From NCBI RefSeq assembly GCF_043195135.1, contig NZ_JBAFWP010000004.1: DNA of 64,000 bases, one strand, 5' to 3'. Positions 1 to 8,059 of this stretch are shown here, in pieces. The stretch's first letter is position 1, and the number at the start of each line of letters is the position of its first letter. This stretch comes from NCEH01 sp043195135. Lineage in GTDB: Bacteria; Pseudomonadota; Alphaproteobacteria; Rhizobiales; Xanthobacteraceae. The notes under the pieces are model-generated. The model did not search any database. It was not told the DNA's origin and saw only the letters and a program-made list of their open reading frames with translations. Made by a program: the position numbers and the translations under genes.

Positions 1-63
1 TCGAACACTCCTCTGAAGCTCGCAAAAGCTAACATGGGTGTCCACCAAATCGGGGGAGGATCA
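1..63 (-). mobile_element. End of an IS3-family insertion sequence
   Basis: Read on the minus strand, the segment begins TGATCCTCCCCCGATTTGG and runs into GGACACCC, the style of terminus seen in the IS3 family (IS2/IS51-like groups). The element then continues past the window edge towards its first transposase gene. The terminal TGA maps to 61-63, and the sequence to the right is a broken recombinase gene, so this is one end of an inserted element. Only 63 bases are visible, so the subgroup cannot be named. Confidence 0.6.
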
Positions 64-401
64 GTCCTGAGTTGCGCGATGAAAGAGTGCGCGATGGCCA
101 CCTTGCCGTCGCCCAACCATTCGGCGTGCCATTCGACCAGCGTGCGGCCGGTGATGGAGGCGAGTGGCACGCGACCATGCTTGGCGCGGATTCGGCGCAG
201 CAGGTTGCGATGGTTCTTCCGGACGTGGAAGCGCTGCTTGTGGAACGACGACAATTCGTCGATCTGATAGGCGTCGATGACGTCGGCTAGGCGTGGTCCG
301 CTGAAGCGCGGACCCGGCTCGATGATCTGGATCTCCGGCTCCGGCGCCCGTTCGGGCGTCCAGAGCGAGACGGCGTTGAGTTTGGCGGTTGCGCTGCTCA
401 T
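64..401 (-). pseudogene. Tyrosine recombinase (integrase), N-terminal part, cut by an IS
   Basis: A minus-strand frame opens with ATG at 401-399 and gives about 113 residues. The middle (FHKQRFHVRKNHRNLLRR, then ITGRTLVEWHAEWLGDGKVA) resembles the SAM-like DNA-binding N-terminal region of phage-type tyrosine recombinases. The frame runs straight into the IS end at 63, so the catalytic domain with its R-H-R-Y residues is absent. It starts 5 bp after the stop of a small gene on the same strand, so the two were probably one operon of a mobile element. The family call rests on the N-terminal pattern only. Confidence 0.55.
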
Positions 402-406
402 GGCGG

Positions 407-658
407 TCACCGGCGCTGCTGGCCACGGACGCGCTTGTGCGTCGGCAGATAACGGCCTGCGTTGCGACGTGCTTGACCGATCTCTACGATCGTTAGGCGC
501 AATCCTTGCCGTAACCGGGCACGGTGGGCCTCGTCGGCTGGCGACTGAAGGTGTTCGTACTGGCTGACGCCGTCGCTGGCTCGGTGAAAGAGGGCCGAAT
601 TGCGGGCGTTCTCGCTGCGGAAGTTGATCCCGGCCGCGCGGGCGCGATTGAAGCTCAT
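407..658 (-). CDS. Small basic hypothetical protein upstream of the broken integrase
   Basis: An 83-residue, Arg/Gln-rich protein starting MSFNRARAAG. The ATG at 658 is preferred over an in-frame TTG at 718. It has no signal peptide or membrane segment. Its stop lies 5 bp from the ATG of the truncated recombinase, which points to co-transcription. The basic composition would suit a small accessory DNA-binding protein of an integrative element, but I do not recognise the family. Confidence 0.45.
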   Translation of the reverse strand: MSFNRARAAGINFRSENARNSALFHRASDGVSQYEHLQSPADEAHRARLRQGLRLTIVEIGQARRNAGRYLPTHKRVRGQQRR

Positions 659-721
659 CTTGTGGTTTCGCTTTCTTAAGTGAAACCCCTCTGATCGTCC
701 CAGATCGTTGGTCGCCAAAAT

Positions 722-747
722 CCGCCGCGATCCCCCGATCGCGGCGG
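722..747 (-). terminator. Perfect 11-bp stem-loop, possible terminator
   Basis: CCGCCGCGATC (722-732) pairs perfectly with 737-747 across a CCCC loop. On the minus strand the stem is followed by ATTTTGG, a short T tract, so it could end leftward transcription ahead of the small gene at 658. The rest of 659-974 holds no convincing gene. Confidence 0.4.
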
Positions 748-885
748 GCGAAAATTTGAGATATCGTATCGGTGCGGTTCATCTACTGCCTCGATTGCTG
801 CGAGGAAGATGAGAACGGACCGTGATCACCAAGACCGGAAAAATGGGGGCGACTGTTGCAGGTCCCCCCAACCAAAATACGTACA

Positions 886-928
886 CGAATAAGGCTCTGT
901 TTGGTTTATCCAAACAGAGCCTTATTCG
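886..928. repeat. Perfect 19-bp inverted repeat with 5-nt loop
   Basis: The arm CGAATAAGGCTCTGTTTGG (886-904) is perfectly complementary to 910-928, around the loop TTTAT. The inner GGCTCTGTT resembles the tips of some insertion sequences, which would fit two IS ends brought together or a small non-autonomous palindrome. No T tract follows on either strand, so a simple terminator is less likely. It sits directly before a gene remnant. Confidence 0.6.
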
Positions 929-974
929 TTTCAGACCAAGTGATCGTCCACTTCTGCCGCGCCGCATGCTTTCG

Positions 975-1175
975 CAGCGGAAATGCCGCGCGGGGGGAGT
1001 GGTCGACGAGGCGGCGCTTGCCACCGCGCTCCGGCGCGGCTCGATCGCCGGCGCCATGCTCGACGTGGTTGAAGCCGAGCTGCTCGGGGCCGGGAGTGTC
1101 CTGTGCGATGCGCCGAACCTGATCCTTACCCCGCACATCGCCGGAATCACCGAGGAATCGAACGTGCGGGCAAGC
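975..1175 (+). pseudogene. Remnant of a D-2-hydroxyacid dehydrogenase, C-terminal part
   Basis: The frame contains GGVVDEAALATALRRGSIAG, then AMLDVVEAE and LILTPHIAGITEESNVR. This is the usual order GGVVDE-AL-L-G-IAGAALDV-E plus NVILTPHIAG of the D-3-phosphoglycerate dehydrogenase family, and includes the catalytic His of TPHIAG. Everything upstream (nucleotide-binding loop, substrate domain) is missing, and the end is not family-like. The 19-bp palindrome lies just before it. It is a scar, not a working gene. Confidence 0.65.
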
Positions 1176-1335
1176 GCCCGCCAACGGGCGGAACACGACG
1201 GCATTCAGGTGGACCCGGAAATCGTTGGCGGATCTGCTGCGGCGTGCCGGACGCGCCTGACGACCAACGCAGCGGGATTTTGCCGCCGCTATTCACCGCA
1301 TTTCGATGGGTAATTGCCGCTTGGGCGCGCCGATG

Positions 1336-1704
1336 TCAGTCTGCGAGCGCCCAGCGGGAGAAGGCAAGGCCTTCCACCTCGAAGGCTTCGCGCTTGATGC
1401 GCAGGCCCACCGGGCTCTCCCGGCGCGTGCGCTTCATGGCCAGATCGAGCATTTCGCGCGCGCCATAGCTGAGCACGACGCGCTGGCGCACCGCGTGCGG
1501 GTCCTCGATCTCCACCATATCGGGCGCGCACAGGGCGGTGATCTTGTAGGTGGACGGCGCCGCCAAATCTTCAGGCACCGACTTGCGACCGGAACCCGGA
1601 GTCCCGTGCTGCCGATCGTGACGCGCCGCGGCCACGGAAGGCGCGCGGGCGCCGAACGTGTCGAGCACAGAGGCGAAGAGATTTTGCACGGCGATTTTTG
1701 TCAT
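1336..1704 (-). CDS. Hypothetical protein, 122 aa
   Basis: An uninterrupted minus-strand frame begins MTKIAVQNLF and ends AFSRWALAD. It is mixed charged, with no signal peptide, membrane span or recognised motif. The start has only a weak ribosome site. It lies downstream of the leftward LysR gene, about 90 bp away and in the same direction, so it could be read from that promoter. The codon usage and residue composition look coding, but I cannot assign a function. Confidence 0.45.
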   Translation of the reverse strand: MTKIAVQNLFASVLDTFGARAPSVAAARHDRQHGTPGSGRKSVPEDLAAPSTYKITALCAPDMVEIEDPHAVRQRVVLSYGAREMLDLAMKRTRRESPVGLRIKREAFEVEGLAFSRWALAD

Positions 1705-1794
1705 GATCGATAAAGCACAAACCAGGTGACCTCAGTCGAGGTTATTCCTATCAAACAATGTGAATATAAAAAATAACAAAATAAATTAGTTAAA

Positions 1795-2724
1795 TTACAG
1801 CGGCCGGGACGCCGTGGCCTGGGGCGCGGGTCGCAGATCCGTCCGGCAGATGAAATGCTCGAACGCCTCGGCGGCGAACCGCAGATTGTGGCCCTTGAGG
1901 GTCAGCCGGTAGAGCGGCCGTTGAACCGAGAGGCCCTGCACCGGCACCACTTTCAGCACGCCGAGCGCGATCTGGTCCTTCGCGGCGGCGGCCGAGACCA
2001 TGGCGATGCCGAGGCCCGCCGCCACGATCTGCTTGATGGCTTCCGTGCTGCCCACCTCCATGATGATCGCGGGGCGAACGCCGGACCCCTCCAGCGCCAG
2101 CCCAACCACCTCTCGCGTGCCGGACCCCTCCTCGCGCACGATGTGGCGCGCCTGGGCAAGATCGGCCGGGAGAACCGGTCCCTCCATCCGCGCCAGGGGA
2201 TGGTCGGCGGCGGCGATCACCACCAGTTCGTCCGTGAGCCAGGGATGGGTGATGAGGTTCGGATGGTCCACCGGCCCTTCCACCAGCGCCACGTCGATAT
2301 CGCGCGCCAGGAGGCGCTCGGCGATCTCCTGGGTGTTGGCGCTGGTCAGGCGCAGATGCAGGTCCGGATGGATCTCCTGGAATGCGCCGAGCAGGCGCGG
2401 CAGGACATAGGTGGCGATCGTCGTGCTGGCGCCGACGTGCAATTCTCCCTGGGTGAGGCCGCGCAGGGCCTGAAGCTCCTCTTCCGCCCGTCGCTCGGCG
2501 GCAAACAGCGCGGTGGCGTGGGCGAGCAGCACCGTGCCGGCTTCGGTGAGGCGCACCCCACCCGGGCTGCGCTCCATCAGCACGCACTGCAATTGCGCTT
2601 CCAGTTCCCGCACGCCCTTGGACACCGCGGGCTGGCTGATATTGAGCACCTCGGCCGCGCGCGAGAATCCGTGCTGTTCCGCAACTGTAGTAAATAGACG
2701 AAGTAAATGGAGATTTATCGCCAT
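1795..2724 (-). CDS. LysR-family transcriptional regulator (YeiE-like)
   Basis: This 309-residue protein has a winged HTH at about residues 4-62 (LHLLRLFTTVAEQHGFSRAA, then LNISQPAVSKGVRELE), a linker helix and a substrate-binding domain of the CysB/YeiE type (ELHVGASTTIATYVLPRLLG; MEVGSTEAIKQIVAAGLG). The length is normal. It is divergent from a YeiH-family exporter across a 96 bp gap, the arrangement seen for yeiE/yeiH in enterobacteria, so it probably controls that exporter in response to sulfite or another anion. That effector is inferred from the pairing. Confidence 0.85.
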   Translation of the reverse strand: MAINLHLLRLFTTVAEQHGFSRAAEVLNISQPAVSKGVRELEAQLQCVLMERSPGGVRLTEAGTVLLAHATALFAAERRAEEELQALRGLTQGELHVGASTTIATYVLPRLLGAFQEIHPDLHLRLTSANTQEIAERLLARDIDVALVEGPVDHPNLITHPWLTDELVVIAAADHPLARMEGPVLPADLAQARHIVREEGSGTREVVGLALEGSGVRPAIIMEVGSTEAIKQIVAAGLGIAMVSAAAAKDQIALGVLKVVPVQGLSVQRPLYRLTLKGHNLRFAAEAFEHFICRTDLRPAPQATASRPL

Positions 2725-2820
2725 AACCGCGCTTCATGATGGAGTGAGCAAACTGTATTTGCGCTTCTGGGTCGCCTGCGCGCACTAATAATTTTGAAGA
2801 AAAAGAACGTGGGTTGAGCT
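2725..2820. promoter_or_regulatory. Divergent promoter region between LysR gene and yeiH-like gene
   Basis: This 96 bp gap is AT-richer than the flanks and separates the two start codons. LysR regulators normally bind such a gap at T-N11-A sites. AAACTGTATTTGCGC near 2749 and TAATAATTTTGAAGAAAAAG near 2787 are the AT-rich candidates. No strict palindrome stands out. Confidence 0.4.
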
Positions 2821-3879
2821 GTGCCGAAAGCCCTTCGCTGGCTGCTGGATGTTACCCCCGGAATCGGCCTGTGCGCGGCCGTGACGGGGATCGCCTATGC
2901 CGTTCAGATCGTTGAAGAACGCATCAGCGGGCATCCTTATGTGGAAGCCCTGGTGCTGGCCATCCTGATCGGCACCGTCGTGCGCTCGGTCTGGACGCCG
3001 GGTGCCCGCTTCCGGCCGGGAATCGCATTTTCCGGCAAGATCCTGCTGGAAATCGCCGTCATGTTTCTCGGAGCCTCCCTCAGCGCCGCCGCGCTGGCGG
3101 CCGCCGGGCCGACGCTCTTGGTGGGCATTGCGGCGGTGGTCGCGGTGGCTCTGTTCGCCTCCTATGGGGTGGGTCGGTTGCTGGGCCTGCCGCACAAGAT
3201 GGCGCTCCTGATCGCCTGCGGAAACTCCATTTGCGGCAACTCCGCCATCGCCGCCGTGGCTTCGGTGATCGAGGCGGAGGGCGACGATGTGGCCTCCTCC
3301 ATTTCCTTCACCGCGATCCTCGGCGTCATCGTGGTGCTCAGCCTGCCGCTGCTCATCCCCCTTCTGGCCTTGTCAGATACCCAATATGGCGTGCTGGCGG
3401 GCCTCACCGTCTATGCGGTGCCGCAGGTGCTGGCCGCAACCGCTCCGGTCGGGCCGCTCGCGATGCAGATCGGCACCGTGGTGAAGCTGGTGCGAGTTCT
3501 GCTGCTGGGACCGGTGGTGTTCTGCGCGGCCATCGCCCACGGCCAATCCCTTGCTGCCACGCGGGCCGTGCCGGTGGGTGCTTCGGTGGTGGCGCGGCCG
3601 CCGCGCCTGCCGATGCATAAGCTTATTCCCTGGTTTATCATCGGCTTTGTGGTGTTCGCGCTGCTGCGCTCGCTCGGCCTGCTGCCGCAAGCGCTCCTGG
3701 CGCCCCTGGCGCTGGTGACGACGATTTTCACCGTTCTGTCCATGGCGGCGCTCGGGCTCGGTGTGGATCTGCGGGTATTGCGCCGGGTCGGCGGGCGCGC
3801 GACGCTCGTGGTGACGCTGTCGCTGCTGCTCCTCCTGGGCGCCAGCCTTGCCCTTATCCGCGGCCTCGGCGTGATCTGA
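2821..3879 (+). CDS. YeiH family putative sulfate/anion exporter
   Basis: A 352-residue polytopic membrane protein with about ten hydrophobic spans. The family signature CGNSICGNSAIAAVAS lies near residue 137, and a GLPHKMALLIACG stretch precedes it. The start is GTG at 2821. YeiH (UPF0324) proteins are annotated as putative sulfate exporters. The sulfur context here, and the divergent LysR gene, fit export of sulfite or sulfate made by sulfur oxidation. A 7-bp stem-loop (CGGGATT at 886-892 relative to 3000, i.e. 3886-3892, pairing to 3901) follows the stop and may help end the transcript. Confidence 0.8.
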   Translation: MPKALRWLLDVTPGIGLCAAVTGIAYAVQIVEERISGHPYVEALVLAILIGTVVRSVWTPGARFRPGIAFSGKILLEIAVMFLGASLSAAALAAAGPTLLVGIAAVVAVALFASYGVGRLLGLPHKMALLIACGNSICGNSAIAAVASVIEAEGDDVASSISFTAILGVIVVLSLPLLIPLLALSDTQYGVLAGLTVYAVPQVLAATAPVGPLAMQIGTVVKLVRVLLLGPVVFCAAIAHGQSLAATRAVPVGASVVARPPRLPMHKLIPWFIIGFVVFALLRSLGLLPQALLAPLALVTTIFTVLSMAALGLGVDLRVLRRVGGRATLVVTLSLLLLLGASLALIRGLGVI

Positions 3880-3903
3880 TTGTGTCGGGATTTCAATCCC
3901 GTA

Positions 3904-4110
3904 TCAGCCGGCATCGGCCGGGGCGGCGGTCGAGTGGCGCACCGCCAGTTCGATCGGCAGCTCGGTCCATCTATGCTGCCGCACGCCTTTCAGCTCGGCG
4001 AGCAGGTGGGTGGCGACGGTGCGGCCGAGCTGGGCCGCGGGAAGCGATCTCCAGATTGTCGATGCCGACGAGGGGCACCGCCCCTGGAACGGCGCGTCCG
4101 TGCGCCGTCG
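3904..4110 (-). pseudogene. Frameshifted C-terminal remnant of a LacI-family regulator
   Basis: One minus-strand frame reads VPGAVPLVGIDNLEIAS. The next frame continues AAQLGRTVATHLLAEL and then TELPIELAVRHSTA before a stop at 3904. Together these match the C-terminal end of LacI/GalR sugar-binding domains (V-P-V-S-VVGFDD-E, then LGR-A-LLL, then L-VRSST). A frameshift near 4045 separates the parts and the DNA-binding head is absent. The remnant sits between yeiH and the transglutaminase gene. Confidence 0.6.
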
Positions 4111-4208
4111 CCGCCTTCCAGGACATCGACGCGGGGGCGCCGCTGCGGCCAAGATCGTGCTGCGGCTTTAGGGTCAGGCGGGGCGATGGCCGGGCGGGGC
4201 GCGGCGGC

Positions 4209-5072
4209 TCAGGAGGTGACGCGCACTTCCACCGACATGCCGAGGCAGTCGTCGCGCGCGCCCGCATAGGTGCCCGAGACGGGAACCGTCTGCTCGATGG
4301 TGCGCGCCACCGAGACCGGAACCAGATTGGACGCCCCGACACCGCCATTGGTCGGATCGAAGGTGATCCACCCCGCGCCGGGCACGTAGATTTCGGTCCA
4401 GGCATGGGTGGTGCCGGCATCCGCGCTGCCGGCCAGCAGGGTGCCCGGCGTGTGCAGATATCCCGAGACGATCCGCGCGCCGAAGCCGAGGCTGCGCGCC
4501 GCCTCGGCCAGCAGCACGGCGAAATCGCGGCACGATCCCCAACCGCGATCCAGCGTGTGGAGCGGCGGTTGCGTGCCTTCCTCATCGCGGCTCTGGTAGA
4601 GAATGCGCGCGGGAATCCCCGCATTCATGTCCTTCAGCAAGGAAAGCGTGTCGGTGGGATTCGAACGCACGAAGCCGCGCGCCCAGGCCTGGAGACGCCC
4701 GTCGGGATCGGCATATTGCTGGCGTGTGAGGGCGCCGAGGTCCGTCCATTCATCGTCGGAATGGCGGAACGGATAATTCATCGCCGAGCCTGCGATCTCG
4801 AACACCGGCCATGCGGAGGCGTAATGCTCCAGCTCGGCGGCGCTTTCCACCGTCAGGGTTTCCGAACTCTCGTGGAAGGATGCGGTGGCGACCGCATTGC
4901 CGAACACGTCCTGGGTCCAGCTGAGCACGCTGGCGGGGAAGGTCGCGACCTTCATGGAGATGAGCCGCAGGTCCAGGCTCTCGCGCGGGCGCAGCATCAG
5001 GCGATGCGCGCCGAGGGCGACCCGGCGGCGGTAGAAATAGGTGGTGCGGTGGTGAATGCGAAGCTGAACCAT
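4209..5072 (-). CDS. Transglutaminase-like cysteine protease family protein
   Basis: 287 residues. The N-terminal bacterial transglutaminase-like region (IHHRTTYFYRRRVALGAHRL) is followed by a transglutaminase core with the catalytic triad in place: Cys in GWGSCRDFAVLLAEA (near 180), His in TTHAWTEIYVPGAGW and Asp in ITFDPTNGG. There is no signal peptide, so it is likely cytoplasmic. Such proteins are usually peptidases or amide-bond enzymes rather than true cross-linkers, and the substrate is unknown. It stands alone, with the GtrA gene about 90 bp upstream on the same strand. Confidence 0.8.
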   Translation of the reverse strand: MVQLRIHHRTTYFYRRRVALGAHRLMLRPRESLDLRLISMKVATFPASVLSWTQDVFGNAVATASFHESSETLTVESAAELEHYASAWPVFEIAGSAMNYPFRHSDDEWTDLGALTRQQYADPDGRLQAWARGFVRSNPTDTLSLLKDMNAGIPARILYQSRDEEGTQPPLHTLDRGWGSCRDFAVLLAEAARSLGFGARIVSGYLHTPGTLLAGSADAGTTHAWTEIYVPGAGWITFDPTNGGVGASNLVPVSVARTIEQTVPVSGTYAGARDDCLGMSVEVRVTS

Positions 5073-5160
5073 CCACCATTATCATCGCGCTTCGCAATCG
5101 CAGCAATCTCCGTCCGCCGTTGCCGGGGCGCGAGCCACAGCTTTGCGCGCGCCGCGCCGC

Positions 5161-5577
5161 TCAGCCCCGGCTGCGAAACGTGATGAATTTATGCGCCGCG
5201 AAATTCACGAACACCGGCAGCATGATGGCGATGGCATGCGCGCCGGCTTGCGCCAAGGCGGCGGGCATGAAATGCGAGAACAGGTGATCCAGCCCCACCG
5301 ACGCGCCGAGCACCACCGGAAACGCCAAAGCGTTGAACAGGAAGAACCACGACACTTCGGTGTGCAGGGGTTTTCCCGAGGCCGGAAATACGAGCATTCG
5401 GTTCAGCGTGAAGGCGGTAAGGACGCCGACCAGAAAGGCAAGGCTCACCGAGACCCAATAACTGAAATAAAGATCGAAGCCGAACCGGCTGGCGAAATTG
5501 ATCACCGCCGCGAACCCGCCCGCGAGCAGGAATTTGCCGAACTGGCCGTTCACGTAAAGGGCGATCAGGCGCTGCAT
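5161..5577 (-). CDS. GtrA-like membrane protein
   Basis: 138 residues with four predicted membrane spans and the GtrA pattern: FGKFLLAGGFAAVINFASRF at the start, FTLNRMLVFP in the loop and FAAHKFITF at the end. GtrA proteins are thought to flip undecaprenyl-linked sugars or related lipid-linked glycans. It follows a flavoprotein and an epimerase gene on the same strand with a 28 bp gap, so the three probably act in one glycan or glycolipid pathway. Confidence 0.8.
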   Translation of the reverse strand: MQRLIALYVNGQFGKFLLAGGFAAVINFASRFGFDLYFSYWVSVSLAFLVGVLTAFTLNRMLVFPASGKPLHTEVSWFFLFNALAFPVVLGASVGLDHLFSHFMPAALAQAGAHAIAIMLPVFVNFAAHKFITFRSRG

Positions 5578-5605
5578 CTCATCTCTTCAATCGCTGCGGC
5601 GCGGT

Positions 5606-6922
5606 TCAGCCGTAGACCGGTTCGCGGCGTGGAACATGATCGGTGCCGATCGCCGCAGCCATTTCCTTGGCGAGCCGTGCGCCTTCGGAAATGCCGCGAT
5701 CCTCGGGATAGTAAAAGCACGTGTCGGCGATCTGGAGACCGGCGATGGGCGTTCGGACCGGGGGAATTTTCGCGGCGAACCCCGGCTCGCACAAGGGCTG
5801 CGCATAGCGCAGCCGCCCGACGCGCGAAACCAGGCGATCCCCTTCCGCCAGCGCCGGATTGACGCGCCGCAGATAGCCGAAGCTCTCGGCGATCAGCTCC
5901 TCGTTGGACCATTGCCACTTCTGGTGGTCGTGGGGCATGTAATAGGGCACGTACACAACCGGTTCCGGCAGGGTCCGCAGGTTGGAAAACTCGATGATGC
6001 CGGGAATTTCGATCTCGGGATCGACAATGTTGACCCAGAAATGCGGCGTCACGGAGCGCTTCAACTTGTGCAGCACGCAGATCACGCCGATGTTGCGGAT
6101 CGCGTCATAAGCCGCCTTCGATGCCTGCGGCAGGTCCGGCACCAATTGCGAGACATGGGGCGTCGGCACCGTGGAGATGACCGCCTCGGCGGGAAAGAAG
6201 TGGCCGCCCGCCTGCACGCCGGTCACGGCGCCCGCGGCGCTCTCCACCCGCTCGCAGGGGGTGGACAGATGCACCCGCCCGCCGCGGCCCTCGATGGAGC
6301 GCACCAGCGCATCCACCAGGGTCTGCGACCCGCCCTCGATATGGCCCAGTTCCTCTTGGAACAGGGAGTGGCGCGAATTGCCGATGCGCCGCACCCGGGT
6401 CGCGATCCAGGCGGCCGAGACGTCGTCGGCATATTGGTAGAATTTCAGCTCCATGAGGCGGCGCCAGAGCTTGTCATAGACGCTCGCGCCCGCGCCCTTC
6501 TCGATCCAGTCGCGGGCCGAGATCGTTTCCAGATCGTCGAAGGCCCGCCGCCGCGAGGTCGCGAACATCTGGAGCCCGTAGCGCAGCTTCTCCACCGGGT
6601 TCAGCAGCGAGGTGGCCAGCAGCGAGATGGGATCGCCCCATTTGTGCAGGCGGCCATCCTTGAAATAGGCCATGGAGGTCGGCCGCCAGCGCATCTTGTC
6701 GGCGATCCCCAGCTCCGCCATCAGGGCGAAGGTGGGCGCGTCCGGCTTGCAGACGAAATGATAGAAGCGCTCAAGGGAAAGCCCGTCGAAATCGAAATGC
6801 GCCGCCATGCCGCCGGCGACCGCGTCGGCTTCCACCACATCCACGTCGTGGCCGAGATTGAGGGCGTAATGGGCCGCCGCCAGGCCCATGGCGCCCGCGC
6901 CGATGATGACGGTCTTCGTCAT
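5606..6922 (-). CDS. FAD-dependent amine-oxidase/protoporphyrinogen-oxidase-like flavoprotein
   Basis: 438 residues. The N-terminal dinucleotide fold is clear (VIIGAGAMGLAAAHYALNLG, then VVEADAVAGGMAAHF), and the GG doublet is typical of the phytoene desaturase/protoporphyrinogen oxidase/UDP-galactopyranose mutase-like superfamily. A C-terminal FAD motif (IAGLQIADTCFYYPEDRGIS) is also present. The ATG at 6922 is preceded by the stop of the epimerase gene 11 bp away. With an epimerase and GtrA in the same operon it may modify a lipid-linked sugar. Substrate unknown. Confidence 0.75.
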   Translation of the reverse strand: MTKTVIIGAGAMGLAAAHYALNLGHDVDVVEADAVAGGMAAHFDFDGLSLERFYHFVCKPDAPTFALMAELGIADKMRWRPTSMAYFKDGRLHKWGDPISLLATSLLNPVEKLRYGLQMFATSRRRAFDDLETISARDWIEKGAGASVYDKLWRRLMELKFYQYADDVSAAWIATRVRRIGNSRHSLFQEELGHIEGGSQTLVDALVRSIEGRGGRVHLSTPCERVESAAGAVTGVQAGGHFFPAEAVISTVPTPHVSQLVPDLPQASKAAYDAIRNIGVICVLHKLKRSVTPHFWVNIVDPEIEIPGIIEFSNLRTLPEPVVYVPYYMPHDHQKWQWSNEELIAESFGYLRRVNPALAEGDRLVSRVGRLRYAQPLCEPGFAAKIPPVRTPIAGLQIADTCFYYPEDRGISEGARLAKEMAAAIGTDHVPRREPVYG

Positions 6923-6933
6923 GCGGGCGGCTC

Positions 6934-7860
6934 CTAGAAGTCCAGGACGATGGTGCCGTAGCGCGGGTCGAGGAAGGTTTCCTCGAACGCCTGCTTCAGC
7001 GGCGTTTCCGGCACGTCGAAGATCTTCGGCCAGTCGATGACGGGAAACACTTCCGGGATCACCAGGGCCTGGAGCTGGTTGACGGTGAACGGGGGATTCT
7101 TGTCCACCAGCGCATAGGTCTTCAGCAGCACGTAGAAGGCGGCATAGGGAATCCTGACGATGCGCGCCTTGGCCCCGGTGATGCTTTTGATCAGCCGGAT
7201 GATGTCGATATAGTCGATTTCCGTGCGCCCGGAGATATCGTAGGTGCCGGTCATGCGGCGCTCGATGGCCGAGGCGATGATGGCGGAGAAATCGCCCGCA
7301 TAGAGCGGTTGGCGGCGGAACTTGCCGGAGCCGGGGATCGGGAACACCGGCACGCGATCCATGAAGCGGCGCAGCCAGCCGAGATGCTTGCGGTCGAACC
7401 AGCCGAACATCAGCGTGGGGCGCAGCACCACATGGGGCGTCTCGACCGTATCGACGAAGCGCTCCTGCGTGGTCTTGGTCTCCACATAGAAGTCCTTGGC
7501 CTGCGAATTCACTACCGACGACGAGATGGCGACGAAATAGGGAACGGCGTGCCGGCGCACCGCATCGACGATCCGCTGCGTGGCGGTCACGTTGTTGGCG
7601 ACGAATTCGCCATGGTCCAGCCCGCCGATCTGTGCCTGGTTGATGACCACGGCGTCCGCGCCGGCAAAGGCGTCCATCCATGGGCCGGCGCGGCTCAGAT
7701 CGGCCTCGATCACCTCCACGGCGGGATGAAGCTGCCGCAGCCGGGCGGTGTTCGCGGGATGCTTGTCGATGCCGACCACCCGATAGCCGCGCGCTTTCAG
7801 GCGAGGGACGAGATTTTGTCCGACAAGTCCTGCGGCTCCGGTGACGATGATGGTCTTCAT
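6934..7860 (-). CDS. NAD-dependent epimerase/dehydratase (extended SDR)
   Basis: 308 residues with the SDR cofactor loop TGAAGLVGQNL near the N-terminus, an ISSS active-site stretch (FVAISSSVVNSQ) and the YxxxK pair in YVETKTTQER. The C-terminal half carries the substrate pocket typical of nucleotide-sugar epimerases. It is the first gene of the leftward three-gene set with the flavoprotein and GtrA. The exact sugar or sterol-like substrate cannot be read from the sequence. Confidence 0.8.
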   Translation of the reverse strand: MKTIIVTGAAGLVGQNLVPRLKARGYRVVGIDKHPANTARLRQLHPAVEVIEADLSRAGPWMDAFAGADAVVINQAQIGGLDHGEFVANNVTATQRIVDAVRRHAVPYFVAISSSVVNSQAKDFYVETKTTQERFVDTVETPHVVLRPTLMFGWFDRKHLGWLRRFMDRVPVFPIPGSGKFRRQPLYAGDFSAIIASAIERRMTGTYDISGRTEIDYIDIIRLIKSITGAKARIVRIPYAAFYVLLKTYALVDKNPPFTVNQLQALVIPEVFPVIDWPKIFDVPETPLKQAFEETFLDPRYGTIVLDF

Positions 7861-8059
7861 GGATGCCCGGCGCCGATCAGATTGGTGCGAAACGTCGTCA
7901 TCACATGCCAGAGGCCTCCCCCCCTTGCAATGGCCGCCAGCGGAGGGGGCCGCGCGCGCCCGCTCGCACGGACGGCAAGGGGCATGGTCGCGGCGCTTCC
8001 GCCCGCCCCCGCGGCGGGGCTATCCTGCCGCCGATCGCCCCCGTGCCGTTCGGACGCCC

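Noticed and set aside
822..1313. A 163-residue plus-strand frame joining the palindrome to the dehydrogenase fragment
   Set aside because: Only the middle resembles a protein family. The first part is translated palindrome and the last part has no homology pattern, so it is a pseudogene remnant, not a gene.
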